Shown here piece after piece: positions 46,813 to 55,689 of a stretch of 64,000 nt of DNA (positions are counted from its first letter, which is position 1; the number at the start of each line of letters is the position of its first letter). Location of the stretch: the NCBI GenBank assembly GCA_023475225.1, contig JAMCVK010000039.1:38195-102194 (forward strand), written 5' to 3'. The notes beneath the pieces were generated by a model. It saw only the letters and a program-made list of their open reading frames with translations, was not told where the DNA came from and searched no databases. This DNA comes from Chloroflexota bacterium (GTDB lineage: Bacteria > Chloroflexota > UBA6077 > FW602-bin22 > JAMCVK01). The position numbers were made by a program, and so were the translations under genes.

Positions 46813-46857
46813 AAAAAAGCGATGGTCGCACGCTCGAGAGCTCCGTACCATCGCTTT
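46813..46857 (-). terminator. Intrinsic terminator inside the leader of the reductase operon
   Basis: On the minus strand AAAGCGATGGT and ACCATCGCTTT form a perfect 11-bp stem with a 20-base loop (containing a smaller GCTC/GAGC stem) followed by TTTTTT. It lies 40 bases before the reductase ATG and after no full-length gene on that strand, so it is best read as an attenuator. Confidence 0.75.
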
Positions 46858-46990
46858 ACGGCCTTTCACAAAGAAGAAAGGAATCAGGCCATAGCGTGAC
46901 TTAAGGCGCCAGTTAGCCCTGTCTGGGACGGAGGTTCTTCGAGCAGATGACTGATGCGGAACCCGCACCAAACCGCTGTGCGGCTCAGGC

Positions 46991-47023
46991 TCAGGTGAAG
47001 GTCAGGCGCGGCAGCCAAGTCAT
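46991..47023 (-). CDS. Ten-codon leader ORF upstream of the reductase operon
   Basis: ATG 47023 with AAGGAGGTGAG at ideal spacing reads MTWLPRLTFT and stops at TGA 46991. It precedes the terminator at 46813-46857 by about 130 bases, so translation of the peptide may control read-through. The ribosome site is one of the best in the window. Whether it is expressed is unknown. Confidence 0.45.
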   Translation of the reverse strand: MTWLPRLTFT

Positions 47024-47132
47024 TGCTCTCACCTCCTTCCCCATTAGTTCGTCTTCCTTCCAGCCTAAGTGTCGTATGGAGTATAGCATCAATCAGGTCT
47101 CTAGGCAATATGTGCGGTGTTTTGCCCGAAAA

Positions 47133-47154
47133 TATATTGACAAACTTCGATATA
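47133..47154. promoter_or_regulatory. ArsR-type palindrome at the arsR promoter
   Basis: TATATTGA-N6-TCGATATA overlaps the -35 element and spacer of the arsR promoter, where repressor binding would block polymerase. Half-sites match those of the palindrome before arsM. Confidence 0.6.
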
Positions 47155-47165
47155 TGTGCTATCTT
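47137..47165 (+). promoter_or_regulatory. Promoter of arsR
   Basis: TTGACA and TATCTT are separated by 17 bases, about 60 bases before the arsR ATG. Confidence 0.75.
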
Positions 47166-47225
47166 ACTTATGGGAGACGAAATGCGACGAATACGTGCAT
47201 TGAAGAGAGAGGAGGCGACAGCCCC

Positions 47226-47558
47226 ATGCTGTCTGCCCGGCGCCTTTGTGGTCGTGCCGCAAAGGTTGCTCCAGGCCTTGGTGGGGCCGAGGCTGAAGCG
47301 TATGCCCGACTCTTGAAGGCCCTGGCCGATGAAACCAGGCTGCGCATCCTGAGCCTCCTGTCTAAATACGAGGGGGAGGTCTGCGTCTGTGAAATCGGCG
47401 AGAATTTCGCGTTGGGGCAGCCCACTATATCACACCATCTGCGGATCTTGCGGGAGGCTGGTCTGATTAGTGGCCAGAAGCGAGGTCCATGGGTGTACTA
47501 TTTCCTCAACCGAGAAAAGGGAGCCTGGCTTAAAAAGGTTCTCGCTGAAGTACTCTAA
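47226..47558 (+). CDS. arsR: ArsR-family arsenic-responsive repressor
   Basis: A 110-residue winged-helix repressor. ADETRLRILSLLSKYEGEVCVCEIGE gives the DNA-binding domain start and the CVC metal site (Cys59 and Cys61) typical of As(III)-sensing ArsR; QPTISHHLRILREAGLISGQKRG is the recognition helix and wing. I chose ATG 47226 with GAGGAGG upstream because homology starts only after residue 25. It is the first gene of arsR-arsM-acr3 and likely represses its own promoter via the palindromes at 47133 and 47573. Confidence 0.92.
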   Translation: MLSARRLCGRAAKVAPGLGGAEAEAYARLLKALADETRLRILSLLSKYEGEVCVCEIGENFALGQPTISHHLRILREAGLISGQKRGPWVYYFLNREKGAWLKKVLAEVL

Positions 47559-47572
47559 ATTTTTTGGTGCAT

Positions 47573-47592
47573 ATATCGATATTTATCAATAT
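47573..47592. promoter_or_regulatory. ArsR-type palindrome between arsR and arsM
   Basis: ATATCGATA-TT-TATCAATAT is an inverted repeat (8 of 9 positions), sharing the ATATYGA half-site with 47133-47154. It sits just upstream of the arsM ribosome site, suggesting a second repressor site or an internal promoter. Confidence 0.55.
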
Positions 47593-47605
47593 AAAAGGGA
47601 GCGAT

Positions 47606-48352
47606 ATGAGTCGAACATATAACGACATCAAGAAAGTGGTCAAGGAGCACTATACGAAGGCGGCCCAGAGGAGTAAATCCACCAGCTGCTGTGCTGAAAC
47701 AGGCAACAAGTCCGTTCGTCTTGGCTACTCCCCTCAGGAACTGAGCACGTTACCGGCGACAGCTATCAGTGCCTCACTTGGTTGTGGCAACCCTCTGGCC
47801 TGGGCTGAACTTAAGGCGAGAGAGGTAGTCCTGGACCTGGGCAGTGGAGGGGGTATAGATGTCCTCCTGGCTGCCCAGCAGGTGGGCCCAGAGGGCAAGG
47901 CTATTGGACTGGACATGACCGATGATATGCTCGCCTTGGCCCAGGAGAACCAGCGAAGGACTGGACTGACCAATGTCGAATTCATCAAGGGGGAAATGGA
48001 AGCTATTCCCTTGCCTGATGCCAGTGTGGACGTTATCCTAAGCAACTGCGTGATCAATCTCTCTCCAGATAAGGACGCAGCCCTCCGCGAAGCCTTCCGC
48101 GTTCTGAGACCCAGCGGTCGCCTGGCCGTCTCTGATGTGGTGGCCCTCTCCGAACTACCAGAAGAGTTGCGCCGCAATCCAGAGGCCTGGTGCCGCTGTA
48201 TCGCTGGTGCCCTGACAACTACAGAGTACGTTCAAAAGCTCAGGGTGGTCGGATTTACAGACATCGACTTTCAGTATGCATCATTCTCCGCAGAGGAAGG
48301 ATGTGCGGGCGCCACTGTAACTAGCGCCTTCATCAAGGCTCGTAAACCATAA
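47606..48352 (+). CDS. arsM: Arsenite methyltransferase
   Basis: A 248-residue SAM-dependent arsenite methyltransferase. SAM motifs LDLGSGGGIDVLLAA (about residue 76) and NCVINLSPDKDAAL (about 150). Cysteines proposed to bind As(III) are present: SCCAETG (near residue 27), SLGCGNP, NCVIN and CRCIAGA (near 200). ATG 47606 is chosen because GGGAGCG precedes it and earlier codons lie over the ArsR palindrome. Product is methylarsenite or volatile arsines. The gene is between arsR and acr3. Confidence 0.9.
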   Translation: MSRTYNDIKKVVKEHYTKAAQRSKSTSCCAETGNKSVRLGYSPQELSTLPATAISASLGCGNPLAWAELKAREVVLDLGSGGGIDVLLAAQQVGPEGKAIGLDMTDDMLALAQENQRRTGLTNVEFIKGEMEAIPLPDASVDVILSNCVINLSPDKDAALREAFRVLRPSGRLAVSDVVALSELPEELRRNPEAWCRCIAGALTTTEYVQKLRVVGFTDIDFQYASFSAEEGCAGATVTSAFIKARKP

Positions 48353-48373
48353 CCTACCATGGAGGTACATCTG

Positions 48374-49489
48374 ATGCGTTTATTACAGAAACTGGAGGAT
48401 TTCCGGCTTTTACCCTTCTTCGTCCTGCTCAGTATGGTCCTGGGGATCTCCCTGGGCAAGATCTCCCACATCTCCGACTATCAACTCACACCACCCATCG
48501 AGGCCATCAAGTCCATCCTTGCGGGCACTTATGAATTCAGTCTACCCAACACCCTGGTTTTGGGGGTGGTCATCGGACTATTCATGATGATGTACCCGGC
48601 CATGACCAACGTTCGCCTCGACGAGCTGGGGCAAGCCTTCCGTTCCCCCAAGCAACTACTCATCGTCGCCTTCTTCAACTATGCTGTAGCGCCCTTCTTT
48701 ATGTATGCCCTGGCCAAGATATTCCTCGCCAGCCACACGGAGCTGGCGACTGGTCTCGTCCTCTACGGCATCGCTCCGTGCATCGCCATGGTGATCATCT
48801 TCACCTTCCTGGCCAAGGGCAACACGCCTTTAGCCCTGGTCCTCGTCGCCTTCAACTCCATCGTCCAGATGATCCTCATTCCACTTTACGCCAAGGTGCT
48901 CATTGGAGAGGTACATTTTGATGTTCGGGTTGTGGGTGAGAGCGTCATTCTTTATCTTGGTTTGCCCTTGCTCCTTGGCTTCCTCACCAGACAGGTCGGC
49001 ATCAAGCGCGTGGGTGAGGAGGGTTTCGAGCAGTTTAAGGTCTTTCTGAACGCCCTTTCCATCCTGGGGTTGCTCTTCACCCTGGTAGTCATGTTTGCCC
49101 TCAAGGGTGATCTCATCCTGGAACGCCCCCTCATCGTGGTGGAGATGGCTATCCCTATGACCATCTTCTTCTTCGTTATATTTAACGTTGTCTATCTGAC
49201 GGGCTGGAGGCTGGGGCTGAACTACCGCGATGCCGTGGCCGTGGCCTTTAACAGCACGGGGCGGGATTTTGAGATCGCCATTGCCATCGCCATCACGGCT
49301 TTCTCTCCCACCGTGGCCCTGGCTACGGTAGTCGGCCCACTTATTGAGGTGCCGATAATGCTCTCCTTGGATTGGCTGGCCATGCGGACGAGTCCGAGGT
49401 TGTTCGGTACCGTGCCCAGGGAGGTAGAGAAGGTGGCCGTGGGAAGGTTTGGATTAGCGGCCGAGGCAGCAGATCCACCTGAGGAATAG
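48374..49489 (+). CDS. acr3: ACR3-type arsenite efflux permease
   Basis: A 371-residue polytopic permease of the ACR3/bile-acid-transporter fold, expelling As(III). About ten helices; the conserved functional Cys is in YGIAPCIAMVIIFTFLAKGN (about residue 142). N- and C-terminal halves show the inverted repeat with FNSTGRDFEIAIAIA near residue 300. I chose ATG 48374 because GGAGGTACATC lies eight bases upstream. It ends the arsR-arsM-acr3 operon. Confidence 0.9.
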   Translation: MRLLQKLEDFRLLPFFVLLSMVLGISLGKISHISDYQLTPPIEAIKSILAGTYEFSLPNTLVLGVVIGLFMMMYPAMTNVRLDELGQAFRSPKQLLIVAFFNYAVAPFFMYALAKIFLASHTELATGLVLYGIAPCIAMVIIFTFLAKGNTPLALVLVAFNSIVQMILIPLYAKVLIGEVHFDVRVVGESVILYLGLPLLLGFLTRQVGIKRVGEEGFEQFKVFLNALSILGLLFTLVVMFALKGDLILERPLIVVEMAIPMTIFFFVIFNVVYLTGWRLGLNYRDAVAVAFNSTGRDFEIAIAIAITAFSPTVALATVVGPLIEVPIMLSLDWLAMRTSPRLFGTVPREVEKVAVGRFGLAAEAADPPEE

Positions 49490-49522
49490 GCTGCTCCCGC
49501 GAGGCAGGATGTAGGCTGGCGG

Positions 49523-50053
49523 CTAAGAGTGTACTTCCAGCCTTTCCTGACAGCGCGGACAGAAGGACCTTCCCTTTCTATCAGTGTCACGCAGACTGTT
49601 GGAGAAATACATCACGCATTTGGCTTCAGTGCAATGTCCAAGTCCATAGATGTGTCCTAACTCATGGATGGACTCCTTGAGTACCCTCTCCAAAAAGAGC
49701 TCATCGTCCCTGGGTAACCCATAGTATTCCTGGCGGAGGCGACATATGGAGATGACGCAGGTTCCGCTGACAGCATCGGCCAGTCCGAAGACGAAATTCA
49801 GTTGGGGAACGTAGAGGTCTACATCGGCTATGCCCAGCACCTTCCCCTCACGTCTGGTTCGGCTGGCAGCCAACTCACGCAAGATGGGCATAGCATGATA
49901 TTGCCTCCGCCCAGCGTCGTAGGCGTAATTGGGCAGGGGTAAAGGGGCTCCCTTTTCCACGGGCCGGCTGAAGGTTTCTTGCAACGGCTGCCGGAGCTGT
50001 TCCAGTATTTCCACGGCCACATCTCCAATCGTCCTGAGCCCTATCTTTTCCAT
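49523..50053 (-). CDS. amzA: Archaemetzincin-type metalloprotease
   Basis: A 176-residue zinc metalloprotease of the archaemetzincin family. SIHELGHIYGLGHC (about residues 129-142) gives HExxHxxGxxH followed by Cys, and CVMYFSN and CPRC contain the second zinc-site cysteines seen in the family. Substrates are unknown. GAGGAGAG precedes the ATG. The downstream end converges on acr3; the upstream neighbour is a Mth938-like gene, 25 bases away. Confidence 0.88.
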   Translation of the reverse strand: MEKIGLRTIGDVAVEILEQLRQPLQETFSRPVEKGAPLPLPNYAYDAGRRQYHAMPILRELAASRTRREGKVLGIADVDLYVPQLNFVFGLADAVSGTCVISICRLRQEYYGLPRDDELFLERVLKESIHELGHIYGLGHCTEAKCVMYFSNSLRDTDRKGRSFCPRCQERLEVHS

Positions 50054-50078
50054 ATAGCTCTCCTCAGTGTGGCGATGC

Positions 50079-50417
50079 TTAGCAGGTCAAATGCAGGGCA
50101 GCGATGACCTTGCCAGAACTGTGTAGCTCGTTATAGATATTGCAGGCCGTGCTGGTCAGTTCCACGATGAGCCGTATTCCCTGAGCCTCTACGTAGGCCG
50201 CTGTCTCCGGGGGCACCATTAATAAGCCAAAGCGACCCGTACCGACAATCAATACGTCCGGCTTTTCCCGCAGAACTGTCTCCAGGTCCTCGACATGTAA
50301 CACATGGCCTTCCTTCCGCCACCAATTAGCCTGAACGCGTTTAGGAAAGACGATGATATCCGAGGTATATTGTCGGCCAGCGATAGTTATACGTCCGAAT
50401 TCGTAAGATTCGATCAT
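50079..50417 (-). CDS. Mth938-like (DUF498) protein
   Basis: A 112-residue protein of the Mth938/NDUFAF3-like family. The GRITIAGRQYTSDIIVFPKRVQ start, DVLIVGTGRFGLLMVPPE, and the TSTACNIYNEL segment are family motifs; mitochondrial relatives assemble complex I, but bacterial functions are unknown. It starts at ATG 50417 and precedes amzA on the same strand. Confidence 0.8.
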   Translation of the reverse strand: MIESYEFGRITIAGRQYTSDIIVFPKRVQANWWRKEGHVLHVEDLETVLREKPDVLIVGTGRFGLLMVPPETAAYVEAQGIRLIVELTSTACNIYNELHSSGKVIAALHLTC

Positions 50418-50761
50418 AAAATGCCCTCACCCCCTTTATCCCCCTCTCCCGTTTAGCGGGAGAGGGGGGATGGAAACTAGGGCGGAGCCCTATCCTTCCT
50501 CGAAGGACTTCCAGAAGGAGGTGCTTCCCCTTCTGTATTACCCCCAGCGGGAGAGGGAAGAGCTGGGGATACCCCAGGCCCCAGCAGAATCCGCCGAAGG
50601 CGGACTCCGCACTCTCCATGCCCCCTTAATCCCCCCAACATCCCCTGGTAGTAAACGATAACGCTATATGGGGAGGCTTGCCTACTTTCGACGTTAACAT
50701 TATACTCGTATTCGATCAGAGGGTACATGCTGTTAGGTAAAGACGCGGTGGAGGTCTGGCG
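50418..50761. repeat. Gap with GC-rich hairpins of the intergenic repeat type
   Basis: CCCCCTCTCCCG and CGGGAGAGGGGG (50440-50468) form a 12-bp stem over TTTAG, preceded by ATGCCCTCACCCCCTTT, a block also found near 33820 and 25048. A TCCGCC-GAA-GGCGGA palindrome lies at 50590-50604 as in repeat copy C. No gene is evident. It separates divergent Mth938-like and polX genes and presumably holds their promoters. Confidence 0.6.
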
Positions 50762-52513
50762 ATGAGGAATAAGGAGGTCAGTCGGATCCTTGAGGATATC
50801 GCTGATATCCTGGAGATAAAGGGAGAAAGTCCCTTCCGCATCGGCGCCTACCGGGAAGCGGCCAGGCGCATCGAGAACCTCATCGAGGATGTAGCGAAGC
50901 TCACCACCGAAGGGAAGCTACGAAAGATTCCCGGTGTGGGCGAGTCCATCGCCGCTAAGATTGAGGAATATCTCTCTACTGGTCGTTGTCAATACTATGA
51001 GGATATCAAAAAAGACATTCCGGAAGGGCTTGTCCATCTCCTCCAGGTACCAGGCTTGGGACCACGCAAGGCCCAGCTGCTCTACAAGGAGCTGGGGATC
51101 ACTGGACTGGAGGACTTGGAGAAGGCTGCCCAGGAGCACCGCCTTCGTCATCTGCCTGGAATGGGGGAGAAAAGCGAGGAAAACCTCTTGCGCGAGCTAG
51201 AGCGCTGGAAGCAGCGGACGCAACGTTACCTGCTTGGGGTGGCCCTGCCGGCTGCTGAGGAGGTGGCCAGCCTCATGCGTGGATGTCTGGCCGTGCGCCA
51301 GATTGATCCGGCGGGCAGCATCAGGCGTATGCGTCAGACCATCGGCGATATCGATCTCCTAGCTGCCTCCGAGGGGCCAGAGAGGGTAATGGAGTTCCTT
51401 GTCTCTTTACCGATGGTCAAGGAGGTTATTGCCAGGGGATCAACCAAGTCCAGCATACTTACTTACGACAACCTGCAAATAGACCTTCGGGTTGTCGAAC
51501 CCGACTCGTATGGAGCAGCTCTGCAGTATTTCACCGGGTCGAAGAGCCATAACATCGCTCTGCGAGAGCTGGCGCAAAGAAAGGGGCTTAAGATCAGCGA
51601 GTATGGCATCTTCGAGGAGGCCAGCGGCAAGCGCTTGGGCGGGGAAAAGGAGGAGGATATCTATCGTCTCTTGGGAATGTCTTACATCCCTCCGGAGTTG
51701 CGCGAGAATCGGGGAGAGATAGAGTCTGCTCTGAGGGGCACCCTCCCGCAGCTCATCGACTATGGGGAACTCAGGGGAGACCTGCATGTGCATAGTAATT
51801 GGAGTGATGGGACAGATTCCCTGGAGGACATAGCCCTGGCTGCCAGAGCACGCGGTTATGAATACCTGGCTATCTGCGATCATTCCCAATCGCTGGGAAT
51901 AGCCAGAGGGCTTTCTCTGGAAAGGGTTAGAGAGCAGCGGAAGACGATCATAGAGCTGAACAAAAAGTTATACCCCTTCCGTCTCCTGGCCGGGATAGAG
52001 GTGGACATTCGAGGGGACGGGACACTGGATTATGACGATGAGGTGCTGCAGGCGTTTGATCTCGTCTCGGCCTCCATCCATAGTGGCTTCGGACAATCGA
52101 AAGAGAGGATCACTCAAAGGCTAATCGGAGCCATTCAGAATCCATACGTGGACGTTATTTGTCATCCTACGGGACGGCTCATCGGCAAACGCGAGGCCTA
52201 TGAGTTAGACCTGGAGGCAGTCCTTGAAGCCGCGGCGCAGACATATACTGCCTTAGAGATCAATGCTGCTCCTGACCGCCTGGACCTGGACGACATCGGG
52301 GCACGACGAGCTGTGGAGCTGGGGATACCATTAGTCATCAACACCGATGCTCACAGCACCTCTCAATTAGGCTTCGCCCGTTATGGGATAGCGACGGCGC
52401 GCCGTGGTTGGGTGGATAGTAGGAGTGTCCTCAATACCCTGCCGCTGGAGCAGCTCTTGGCCAGGCTCTCCCGCCACCGCTTCGCGGCCGTCAAAGGCTT
52501 TCCTACATCGTAG
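50762..52513 (+). CDS. polX: DNA polymerase X with PHP exonuclease domain
   Basis: A 583-residue PolX. Residues 1-80 hold the 8-kDa domain (Hh[20 protein letters not shown]), 90-150 the second HhH ([24 protein letters not shown]), and 180-250 the nucleotidyltransferase core with [16 protein letters not shown] (Asp pair) and the third Asp in IDLRVV. The C-terminal PHP domain (residues 335-575) starts [18 protein letters not shown] and has [15 protein letters not shown] and [11 protein letters not shown]. It fills short gaps during base excision repair, with 3'-5' exonuclease. GTG/ATG start at 50762. Confidence 0.94.
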   Translation: MRNKEVSRILEDIADILEIKGESPFRIGAYREAARRIENLIEDVAKLTTEGKLRKIPGVGESIAAKIEEYLSTGRCQYYEDIKKDIPEGLVHLLQVPGLGPRKAQLLYKELGITGLEDLEKAAQEHRLRHLPGMGEKSEENLLRELERWKQRTQRYLLGVALPAAEEVASLMRGCLAVRQIDPAGSIRRMRQTIGDIDLLAASEGPERVMEFLVSLPMVKEVIARGSTKSSILTYDNLQIDLRVVEPDSYGAALQYFTGSKSHNIALRELAQRKGLKISEYGIFEEASGKRLGGEKEEDIYRLLGMSYIPPELRENRGEIESALRGTLPQLIDYGELRGDLHVHSNWSDGTDSLEDIALAARARGYEYLAICDHSQSLGIARGLSLERVREQRKTIIELNKKLYPFRLLAGIEVDIRGDGTLDYDDEVLQAFDLVSASIHSGFGQSKERITQRLIGAIQNPYVDVICHPTGRLIGKREAYELDLEAVLEAAAQTYTALEINAAPDRLDLDDIGARRAVELGIPLVINTDAHSTSQLGFARYGIATARRGWVDSRSVLNTLPLEQLLARLSRHRFAAVKGFPTS

Positions 52514-52685
52514 GATCGGTCAATTTCCGATTCCATGCTGGACCAGCGGTTTCCCTTTGGTTCAGCCAAGAACCCTATATGCTCCACGGCAGTCTCAAAG
52601 ATGGAATGGCCTGTATTGATCTTGAAACGGCCTAACTGTTAGGGATGATGTCCGACCATGGAAGAGCCGGTGAAAGGAGGGTGGG

Positions 52686-53153
52686 ATGATCGTGGCTGTC
52701 GTCGACGGGATGGGAGGTGGCATAGGGGCGCAGATCGTCACCCAATTGCGCCAGGAGCTGCCCCTGGAGGTGGAGGTGATGGCCTTGGGCACCAACGCCA
52801 TCGCCACGGATAAGATGATGCGCGTCAGAGCAAGCCGTGGCGCCACTGGGGAGAACGCCATTAAAATCTCTATAAATCAGGCTGATGCGATCGTTGCCCC
52901 GATTGGTGTCGTCATCCCCAACTCGATGATGGGGGAAATCACCCCAACCATCGCCGAAAGTGTGGCTTCAGCGCGAGGCATCAAACTTCTCCTGCCCATC
53001 AATCAGCCCCACCTGGAAATTGTCGGCGTCGAGATTAAGCCTCTCACCAAGCAGATCAGCCGGGCTATCGAGATGATACGGGAGAGGTTCGGTCTCCCAC
53101 TGCCAAAGCCACCAGGGGACGAATCGTTGGTGTCCACCTCATCAAACAAATAG
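52686..53153 (+). CDS. DUF3842 family protein
   Basis: A 155-residue protein of the DUF3842 family, with the start MIVAVVDGMGGGIGAQIVTQL that looks like a small nucleotide-binding fold, then NAIATDKMMRVRASRGATGENA and VVIPNSMMGEITPTIA. Anaerobes carry such genes; no function is known. AAAGGAGGGTGGG precedes the ATG. An adenosine-specific-kinase-family gene follows 10 bases later, so the two may be co-expressed. The 172 bases before it show nothing else. Confidence 0.78.
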   Translation: MIVAVVDGMGGGIGAQIVTQLRQELPLEVEVMALGTNAIATDKMMRVRASRGATGENAIKISINQADAIVAPIGVVIPNSMMGEITPTIAESVASARGIKLLLPINQPHLEIVGVEIKPLTKQISRAIEMIRERFGLPLPKPPGDESLVSTSSNK

Positions 53154-53163
53154 GAGGACTGGT

Positions 53164-53646
53164 ATGGAACTCACCACCATAAAGATCCAAAAACCTGCTG
53201 AGGTCAACCTGATTCTAGGACAGGCTCACTTCATAAAAACTGTGGAGGACCTTTATGAAGCCCTGGTCACCACCGTCCCAGGGATCAAGTTTGGAGTTGC
53301 CTTCTGCGAATCCTCGGGACCTGCCCTGGTACGTTATACCGGTACTGACGAGGAGATGATCAACCTGGCCAAGGAGAACGCCCTTGCCCTGGCTAGCGGA
53401 CATGCCTTCATCATCTTCCTAAAGAACGCCTTCCCTGTTAACGTTCTAAACGCAATCAAAATGGTGCCTGAAGTGTGTCTCATCTTCTGTGCCACAGCTA
53501 ACCCTGTGGAGGTGGTTATCGCCGTGACGGAACAGGGACGAGGCATCTTGGGTGTCATTGATGGCCTGCCATCCCAAGGCGTTGAGTCAGAGAAGGACAT
53601 TCAACACCGCCGAGCATTCCTGCGCCAGATTGGTTATAAGCAATGA
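53164..53646 (+). CDS. Adenosine-specific kinase family protein (DUF355)
   Basis: A 160-residue protein of the DUF355/adenosine-specific kinase family. The central motifs GVAFCESSGPALVRYTGTDEE and LASGHAFIIFLKNAFPVNVLNAIKMVPEV, plus GIDGLPSQGVE-like end, match the family, which is common in archaea and anaerobes. The adenosine link comes from crystal structures of relatives; physiological role is unclear. AGGAGG lies before the ATG. Confidence 0.8.
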   Translation: MELTTIKIQKPAEVNLILGQAHFIKTVEDLYEALVTTVPGIKFGVAFCESSGPALVRYTGTDEEMINLAKENALALASGHAFIIFLKNAFPVNVLNAIKMVPEVCLIFCATANPVEVVIAVTEQGRGILGVIDGLPSQGVESEKDIQHRRAFLRQIGYKQ

Positions 53647-53681
53647 TCCGGCCGCTGGAGTAGTCACCTGCCAATTAATGT

Positions 53682-53710
53682 TTGCTTGCTCAGGTCAGGG
53701 ACGCTATAAT
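53682..53710 (+). promoter_or_regulatory. Promoter of rpsP-khpA-rimM
   Basis: TTGCTT and TATAAT are separated by 17 bases, 75 bases before the rpsP ATG. Confidence 0.7.
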
Positions 53711-53784
53711 AAGCATCAACGAGACGTTGACCACTTGCTATCCAAATGTTAGATTCTCGATATTTGTTTGAAGGAGTAATATAG

Positions 53785-54096
53785 ATGCCTGTAAGAATTC
53801 GTTTACGTCGCGTCGGTGCTAAGAAACAGCCCTCCTATCGCCTAGTCGTAGCCGATTCCCGCGCACCACGGAACGGCGCCTTCATCGAGACGATTGGCTA
53901 TTACAACCCTTTGACCGATCCACCAACTATTAAGGTCGATGAGGAACGGATTCGCCTTTGGCTGCAACGTGGCGCTCAGCCAACGGAGGCAGTGACCAAA
54001 CTATTGCAAAAAAGGGGGTTATCAGAACAGGGCCTATCAGATAAAACTGAGGAAGCAGAATTAGGCACCGAACATTCGTCGGAGACCATAGATTAA
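53785..54096 (+). CDS. rpsP: 30S ribosomal protein S16
   Basis: S16, 103 residues including a 20-residue acidic extension at the C-terminus. [33 protein letters not shown] (in two runs) and [36 protein letters not shown] are the full S16 fold. AAGGAG precedes the ATG. First gene of the rpsP-khpA-rimM cluster. Confidence 0.96.
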   Translation: MPVRIRLRRVGAKKQPSYRLVVADSRAPRNGAFIETIGYYNPLTDPPTIKVDEERIRLWLQRGAQPTEAVTKLLQKRGLSEQGLSDKTEEAELGTEHSSETID

Positions 54097-54158
54097 CTTG
54101 CCCTACTGTTGTTCGCCTCTTTTAGAATACTCACCTAGAAACTCAAGGAAGTGCGCCG

Positions 54159-54386
54159 ATGAAGGAATTGGTTGAATACATCGCCAAGGCCCTGGTCGAA
54201 AATCCTGATAAGGTACAGGTTACGCAAATAGAAGGGGAACAGTCGATCATCATCGAACTGCGGGTGGCTCCCGAGGATATGGGGAAGATTATCGGTAAAC
54301 AAGGACGAATAGCCAACGCCATCCGTACCCTGCTCAGGGTTGCCGCAGTCAAAGAAGGCAAACGGGCTATCCTGGAGATCCTCTAG
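54159..54386 (+). CDS. khpA: KH-domain RNA-binding protein KhpA
   Basis: A 75-residue KH-domain protein. [20 protein letters not shown] holds the GxxG loop (GKQG). It is encoded between rpsP and rimM in most bacteria. Start ATG 54159, rimM begins one base after the stop. Confidence 0.92.
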   Translation: MKELVEYIAKALVENPDKVQVTQIEGEQSIIIELRVAPEDMGKIIGKQGRIANAIRTLLRVAAVKEGKRAILEIL

Positions 54387-54387
54387 G

Positions 54388-54930
54388 ATGTCTCAGGCGC
54401 GCCGAGAACCTCCACCCGCTGGGAAGACTGCGGCGGTGACACATCTGATCATTGGAAGGATAATCGCACCGTGGGGACTAAAGGGGGAGATCAAGGTTGA
54501 GATCCTGACGGACTTCCCCGATAGATTTTTCAACCTCACTGTGGTTTATGTCGGTGAAAAGCAACAGCCTTACCATGTAGAAGGGGTCGGGCGCCACAAG
54601 AGTTTCATCATATTGAAGCTGCGTGGTTGTGACACCCGCGAGATGGCCGAGAAGCTACGCGGACAGCTGTTACAGGTACCCCTTGACCAGGCAGTGAAGC
54701 TACCCGAAGGACACTACTATTGGTATCAGATTGGGGGACTCGAGGTTTGGACGACTGACGGGGAGTTTCTTGGCCTCGTCTCTGAGGTGACGCGTACCGG
54801 CAGCAACGATATCTACGTGGTCAAGGGTCGGCGTGGTACAATATTGCTCCCAGCTATCGAAGATGTCGTCAAGTCTATAGACCTCGCTGGACGACGTATT
54901 CTGGTTGAACGGATGCCAGGGCTTTTTTAA
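54388..54930 (+). CDS. rimM: 16S rRNA processing protein RimM
   Basis: RimM, 180 residues, binds S19 and helps mature the 30S head. RIIAPWGLKGEIKVEILTDFPDR starts the first barrel, and YYWYQIGGLEVWTTDGEFLG plus NDIYVVKGRRGTILLPAIEDVVKSIDLAG the PRC-barrel half. I chose ATG 54388, one base after the khpA stop; the frame is open from 54340. trmD, the usual next gene, is absent. Confidence 0.92.
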   Translation: MSQARREPPPAGKTAAVTHLIIGRIIAPWGLKGEIKVEILTDFPDRFFNLTVVYVGEKQQPYHVEGVGRHKSFIILKLRGCDTREMAEKLRGQLLQVPLDQAVKLPEGHYYWYQIGGLEVWTTDGEFLGLVSEVTRTGSNDIYVVKGRRGTILLPAIEDVVKSIDLAGRRILVERMPGLF

Positions 54931-55025
54931 GGATACTAATCATCTCCTTGCTGCCTGAGAAGTCAGCAACTTTCCCCGTAGATCAGGATACAATTCAGCT
55001 GTTGGTTTAGGGAGAGCAGGGCTAT

Positions 55026-55661
55026 ATGTCGCAGGATAGAACAAACGCTATAGATACCAAGCTCACTGCCAGGGTAAAGGCGCGCTATGATCGCATCGCC
55101 CCATTCTACGATCTCTTAAGCTCCTGGCTGGAGGGTGCTTCTGCATGGTATGAACGGCTGTGGGCTGAAGTAAGTGGATCAAGGATATTAGAGATCGGCG
55201 TTGGTACCGGCAAGAATTTCCCCTATTACCCAGCAGGGGCGGAGGTAACGGCCATCGATCTGAGCCCGGCTATGCTGGCCAGGGCTAAGGAACGAGTGCA
55301 GCGAGAGGGAAGGACCGTTGACCTGCGCCTTATGGATGCCCAATGTCTGGAGTTTCCGGACGATACTTTTGACAGCGTCGTTACCAGCTTCGTCTTCTGC
55401 TCGGTTCCGGATCCAATTCTGGGGTTACGGGAGGCGGGGCGCGTCTGCAAACCAGAAGGACGGTTAGTTCTTCTGGAGCATGTTCGGAGTGAGACGATCC
55501 TGGGGCCGTTTATGGATCTCCTGAATCCCCTTGTGGTGTTTCTGCACGGTGCCAACATCAACCGACGCACCGTCGATAACGTTCGGCGAGCTGGGCTTCG
55601 GATACAGCGGGTTGATAACTTAGCCCTGGATATCGTTAATCTGATCATCGCTCAGCCATGA
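55026..55661 (+). CDS. Class I SAM-dependent methyltransferase
   Basis: A 211-residue Rossmann-fold methyltransferase. ARYDRIAPFYDLLSSWLE leads to ILEIGVGTGKNFPYYP (SAM motif I, residues 54-69), AIDLSPAMLARAKER, and DSVVTSFVFCSVPDP. It looks like the group with phospholipid N-methyltransferases and UbiE relatives, with the C-terminal LLEHVRSETI. Substrate unknown. 94 bases lie after rimM. Confidence 0.75.
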   Translation: MSQDRTNAIDTKLTARVKARYDRIAPFYDLLSSWLEGASAWYERLWAEVSGSRILEIGVGTGKNFPYYPAGAEVTAIDLSPAMLARAKERVQREGRTVDLRLMDAQCLEFPDDTFDSVVTSFVFCSVPDPILGLREAGRVCKPEGRLVLLEHVRSETILGPFMDLLNPLVVFLHGANINRRTVDNVRRAGLRIQRVDNLALDIVNLIIAQP

Positions 55662-55689
55662 AGGTGCGCTTCTTAACGAGGAGGTTAAT

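Noticed and set aside
46762..46971. 69-codon minus-strand frame over the reductase leader
   Set aside because: It runs through the terminator hairpin and the ribosome site and looks like chance.
46860..47060. Known riboswitch or T-box in the reductase leader
   Set aside because: I looked for T-box (GGTGGnACCGCG), cobalamin-box and similar signatures and did not find a convincing one.
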